NCBI GenBank assembly: GCA_025362735.1
Contig: JANYFL010000062.1
Span: forward strand, 1-64,000
Length of the DNA stretch: 64,000 nt
Origin: Betaproteobacteria bacterium
GTDB taxonomy: Bacteria > Pseudomonadota > Gammaproteobacteria > Burkholderiales > Burkholderiaceae_D
Reading direction: 5' to 3'
Each line of letters starts with the position of its first letter. Within the stretch, counting starts at the first letter, position 1. The notes under the pieces are model-generated. The model searched no databases. It worked only from the letters and a program-made list of their open reading frames with translations, and was not told the DNA's origin. This document shows positions 61,677-64,000 of the stretch, in pieces. The position numbers and the translations under genes were made by a program.

Positions 61677-62705
61677 ATGCATACCCAAGCTCAACCTCGA
61701 TGTCCCATATGCAACTCTGAAGGAGCAATAGCCTACGCGGGTCTTTGTGACTTGTTGTATGGCGCTTCCGGAAAATGGGACATGCAGAAATGCTCATCTC
61801 AGAATTGCGGTGCCTTTTGGTTGAATCCGGCTCCTCATCCGGATGAACTTCCGCTCGCCTATCGAGGCTACTACACGCACAGTGCTGCGAATGAAGATCG
61901 GCAAAAATCAGGTTTCCGCCTTTCAGTCCGAAAAAGTTTTAGCAGACAGCACCTAGATTATCCAGTAACTACTGGATGGAAATTGAATCTCCTTGGCAAG
62001 CTGGTCAATGCACTTCCTGAGCATTCCGAATCCGCACAATATTCCCTGTTTTATCTTCCCTGGAAAATGGGTGGTCGGCTTCTGGAAATCGGTTGTGGTT
62101 CTGGTGCGCAATTGAAACTGATGCTGGATGCCGGCTGGGAAGCTGTCGGCATCGATTTTGATCTCGCAGCAGCCACAGCTGCTCGCGCACAAGGTCTGGA
62201 AGTTGATGTCGGCGATGTTCGCACAATGAACTACCCGGAAAGCAGTTTCGATGCAATCGTCATGGCACATGTCATTGAACATGTCTACGATCCTGTCGGC
62301 TTGCTGACCGAATGCACGCGTCTGCTTAAGCCAGGTGGAAGGTTGGTTTCAATTACACCCAATGCGGGTTCACTCGGGCATCGAATTTACCGTCAGGCAT
62401 GGCGTGGTCTCGAGCCCCCTCGTCATATTGCGGTTTTTACACGACAAGCTTTAAGTTTGGCGGCCAAACGTGCCGGACTGAATGTGGATCGCGTGCGTGT
62501 AACCGCCCGTGACGCAGCCAATCTGTTGCTGGCCAGTTCACGTATGGCGCAAGCAAAGGAGGGAGAGCAAATCCTCCACCCCAAAGCGGACAAGCTCCCC
62601 CCTTTGAAGCTGCGCGCCTTGGCCCGACTTGAGTGGATCGCCAATCATTGTGGTCTTGCCTGGGGTGAGGAACTGGTTCTGATGGCGCATAAACCTTCAA
62701 GATGA
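61677..62705 (+). CDS. SAM-dependent methyltransferase with an N-terminal zinc-ribbon-like domain
   Basis: About 342 residues. The N-terminus has CPICNSEG and a second pair in KCSSQNCGAFWLNP, a Cys4 arrangement seen in methyltransferases of polysaccharide clusters. The core has LLEIGCGSGAQLKLMLDAG for SAM, then FDAIVMAHVIEHVYDP and LKPGGRLVSITPN. The target is probably a sugar or lipid-linked sugar. The ATG at 61677 lies 8 bases after the flippase stop and starts directly before the Cys domain; an open frame from 61275 would overlap the flippase over 390 nt and is rejected. Confidence 0.88.
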   Translation: MHTQAQPRCPICNSEGAIAYAGLCDLLYGASGKWDMQKCSSQNCGAFWLNPAPHPDELPLAYRGYYTHSAANEDRQKSGFRLSVRKSFSRQHLDYPVTTGWKLNLLGKLVNALPEHSESAQYSLFYLPWKMGGRLLEIGCGSGAQLKLMLDAGWEAVGIDFDLAAATAARAQGLEVDVGDVRTMNYPESSFDAIVMAHVIEHVYDPVGLLTECTRLLKPGGRLVSITPNAGSLGHRIYRQAWRGLEPPRHIAVFTRQALSLAAKRAGLNVDRVRVTARDAANLLLASSRMAQAKEGEQILHPKADKLPPLKLRALARLEWIANHCGLAWGEELVLMAHKPSR

Positions 62706-62761
62706 GGAACTGGGTCCGCAACAGCTCTATAGGATAATGTTGGCAATTTTCCCCGGATGTT

Positions 62762-63676
62762 TTGCCAAACTATTCGTACCCCACGCAGCTAATCGGCATT
62801 GCCTTGTTTGAATTCATTTCTGAATCTTGTCTGGTATCCGTTTCGATCGTCAGCTATCGATCTGACGCCCGACGCTTGCGCGAAACACTTTTGTCGCTCG
62901 CGCTTGCAGCCCGTGAGTTAATAAACCATCAAACCAATTCATCTTCGCATGGCGTCGATTTGTATATGATCGACAATGCATCAGGTGATCAACTGCAGAA
63001 GTTACGCTCAGAAGTTAAGATGGGCGCAACATTCCGAAGTTTTCAGCACATCACCATACTTTCGGGACACGGGAACATCGGGTACGGTCGTGGCCACAAT
63101 CTCGCTGTTGAAGCTTGTCATAGCCGCTTCCACTTGATTTTGAATCCGGATGTCTCGGTAGCACCCGATGCTTTGGCCAAGGCCATTGCATTCCTGGAAA
63201 AACATCCTGAAGCAGGTCTACTCGCGCCCCGAATTCTCGGTAATCAAGGCGAAATCCAGTACCTCTGCCGCCGCTACCCCACTGTGACCGACTTATTTGT
63301 TCGTGGGTTTGTTCCAAAATCCTGGCGAAGCCAGTTTGACCAAAGACTGGCACGCTACGAAATGCGCGATGAGATTGATGCAGCAAACCGCAATGGATCA
63401 GTCTATTGGGATCCACCAATTATCAGCGGCTGCTTCATGTTCTATCGCACCAGCATACTCAAACAACTGGGTGGTTTTGATCCGGCCTATTTTCTCTATT
63501 TCGAAGACTACGATCTGAGTCTGCGCACCGCTCGGGTGACCCGTATCGCTTATGTGCCCGATCTCTGCATCACACATTACGGCGGCGACGCTGCCCGCAA
63601 GGGTTGGCTGCACATTCGTTTGTTCCTGAGATCCGCTTGGACTTTCTTTAAACAAAATGGCTGGAAAATTTTTTGA
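62762..63676 (+). CDS. Family 2 glycosyltransferase (rhamnosyltransferase-like)
   Basis: About 304 residues: VSVSIVSYRSDARRLRETL at residues 26-44, IDNASGDQ, NIGYGRGHNLAVEA, the DXD-type LILNPDVSVAP, and PIISGCFMFYRTS followed by YFLYFEDYDLSLR with the catalytic acidic residues. This is the WbbL/rhamnosyltransferase pattern, consistent with the rhamnose genes upstream. The start is uncertain: TTG at 62762 gives 25 extra residues, and a later TTG (near 62804) would begin closer to the conserved strand. Its stop overlaps the next start by one base. Confidence 0.86.
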   Translation: MPNYSYPTQLIGIALFEFISESCLVSVSIVSYRSDARRLRETLLSLALAARELINHQTNSSSHGVDLYMIDNASGDQLQKLRSEVKMGATFRSFQHITILSGHGNIGYGRGHNLAVEACHSRFHLILNPDVSVAPDALAKAIAFLEKHPEAGLLAPRILGNQGEIQYLCRRYPTVTDLFVRGFVPKSWRSQFDQRLARYEMRDEIDAANRNGSVYWDPPIISGCFMFYRTSILKQLGGFDPAYFLYFEDYDLSLRTARVTRIAYVPDLCITHYGGDAARKGWLHIRLFLRSAWTFFKQNGWKIF

Positions 63677-64000
63677 TGCGCATACTCGTCACCGGAGCCA
63701 ACGGCTGGATTGGTCGCACCGTCTCGATTGAATTACAGCACCTGGGCCATCAAGTGACGGGTTTGGTTCGACGACCCATGAGTGTTGCGTCGGGCGTGCG
63801 GGAATGGCTTCATACTCAAGCTGATTTTTCGAATCTCAATATAGAACACCTTCACAAGGGGCATTTCGATGCCGTGATTCACACCGCCGCACGTGCGCAT
63901 GTGATGGATGAGCGCGCTGCTGATCCGCTCGCTCTATATCGTGCATCCAATACGGCAGCCACGTTACGGCTGGCTGAGGCAAGCAAGCAATCTGGCATTC
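63676..64000 (+). CDS. NAD-dependent sugar epimerase, 5' part (runs off the window)
   Basis: The first 108 residues show ILVTGANGWIGRTVSIEL, a typical nucleotide-binding loop, then VTGLVRRP and VIHTAARAHVMDERAADPL. The AARAHVM motif is that of the UDP-GlcNAc/UDP-glucose 4-epimerase-like proteins that sit before a WbpL/WecA-type initiating transferase in O-antigen clusters. The catalytic Tyr-X3-Lys lies beyond the window, so the reaction is not confirmed. The ATG overlaps the glycosyltransferase stop (TGATG). Confidence 0.82.
   Translation, partial: MRILVTGANGWIGRTVSIELQHLGHQVTGLVRRPMSVASGVREWLHTQADFSNLNIEHLHKGHFDAVIHTAARAHVMDERAADPLALYRASNTAATLRLAEASKQSGI

Noticed and set aside
1-64000. CRISPR array, tRNA or rRNA genes, transposases, phage genes or integrase
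   Set aside because: I looked for regularly spaced repeats, tRNA-like cloverleaf ends and transposase or integrase motifs and found none; the three palindromic repeat families are irregularly placed and lack spacers.

Overview
The window looks like a betaproteobacterial chromosome of moderate GC content. The evidence is the protein families themselves: an exosortase A (XrtA)/PEP-CTERM exopolysaccharide locus with PrsK/PrsR/PrsT, an operonic hemA-prfA pair, ubiX, ubiC and mpl of the proteobacterial type, and a type A RNase P RNA. I cannot place it to genus from sequence alone.

Layout. (1) 1-10828, minus strand: a tightly overlapped exopolysaccharide operon read from 10828 downwards: outer-membrane export lipoprotein, Wzz-like chain-length protein, tyrosine autokinase, outer-membrane beta-barrel, GspA/ExeA-like ATPase, WecB epimerase, polysaccharide deacetylase, FemAB-like protein, glycosyltransferase and the N-terminal part of exosortase A. 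The exosortase reading breaks at about position 120 and runs into a fragment of a vanadium haloperoxidase/PAP2-type protein, which is either a real rearrangement or an assembly chimera. (2) 10829-11419: a divergent regulatory region with one good sigma-54 promoter on the minus strand, a weaker one on the plus strand and a 12-bp inverted repeat. (3) 11420-22121, plus strand: EpsB-like sugar transferase, PrsK sensor kinase, PrsR sigma-54 activator, and two tandem PrsT-like TPR lipoproteins. (4) 22299-42356: mostly housekeeping genes (hemA, prfA, prmC, grxD, ubiX, mpl, a YqiA-like esterase, cstA with its YbdD-like partner, an AIM24-like protein, ubiC, an RNB exonuclease, two TonB-like genes, aroE, mtgA, mgtE, a cation diffusion facilitator). 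A PEP-CTERM substrate gene with its own sigma-54 promoter is embedded here, and three families of palindromic intergenic repeats are scattered through it. (5) 42533-42853: rnpB. (6) 43080-64000: a surface-polysaccharide (O-antigen or capsule-like) cluster: dTDP-L-rhamnose genes, a Wzm/Wzt ABC exporter, a 1414-residue multi-domain methyltransferase/glycosyltransferase, a second methyltransferase, a five-gene set for a GDP-heptose (probably GDP-6-deoxy-heptose), glycosyltransferases, a Wzx-like flippase, and a 3'-truncated epimerase at the window edge.

How they fit together. PrsK and PrsR probably sense an envelope signal and activate sigma-54 promoters. Matching GG-N10-GC elements lie both at the exopolysaccharide operon and, about 13 kb away, at the PEP-CTERM gene, so matrix synthesis and a surface protein anchored by the same system would be co-induced. 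The right-hand cluster builds a rhamnose- and heptose-containing glycan and carries components of two export routes (ABC transporter and flippase).
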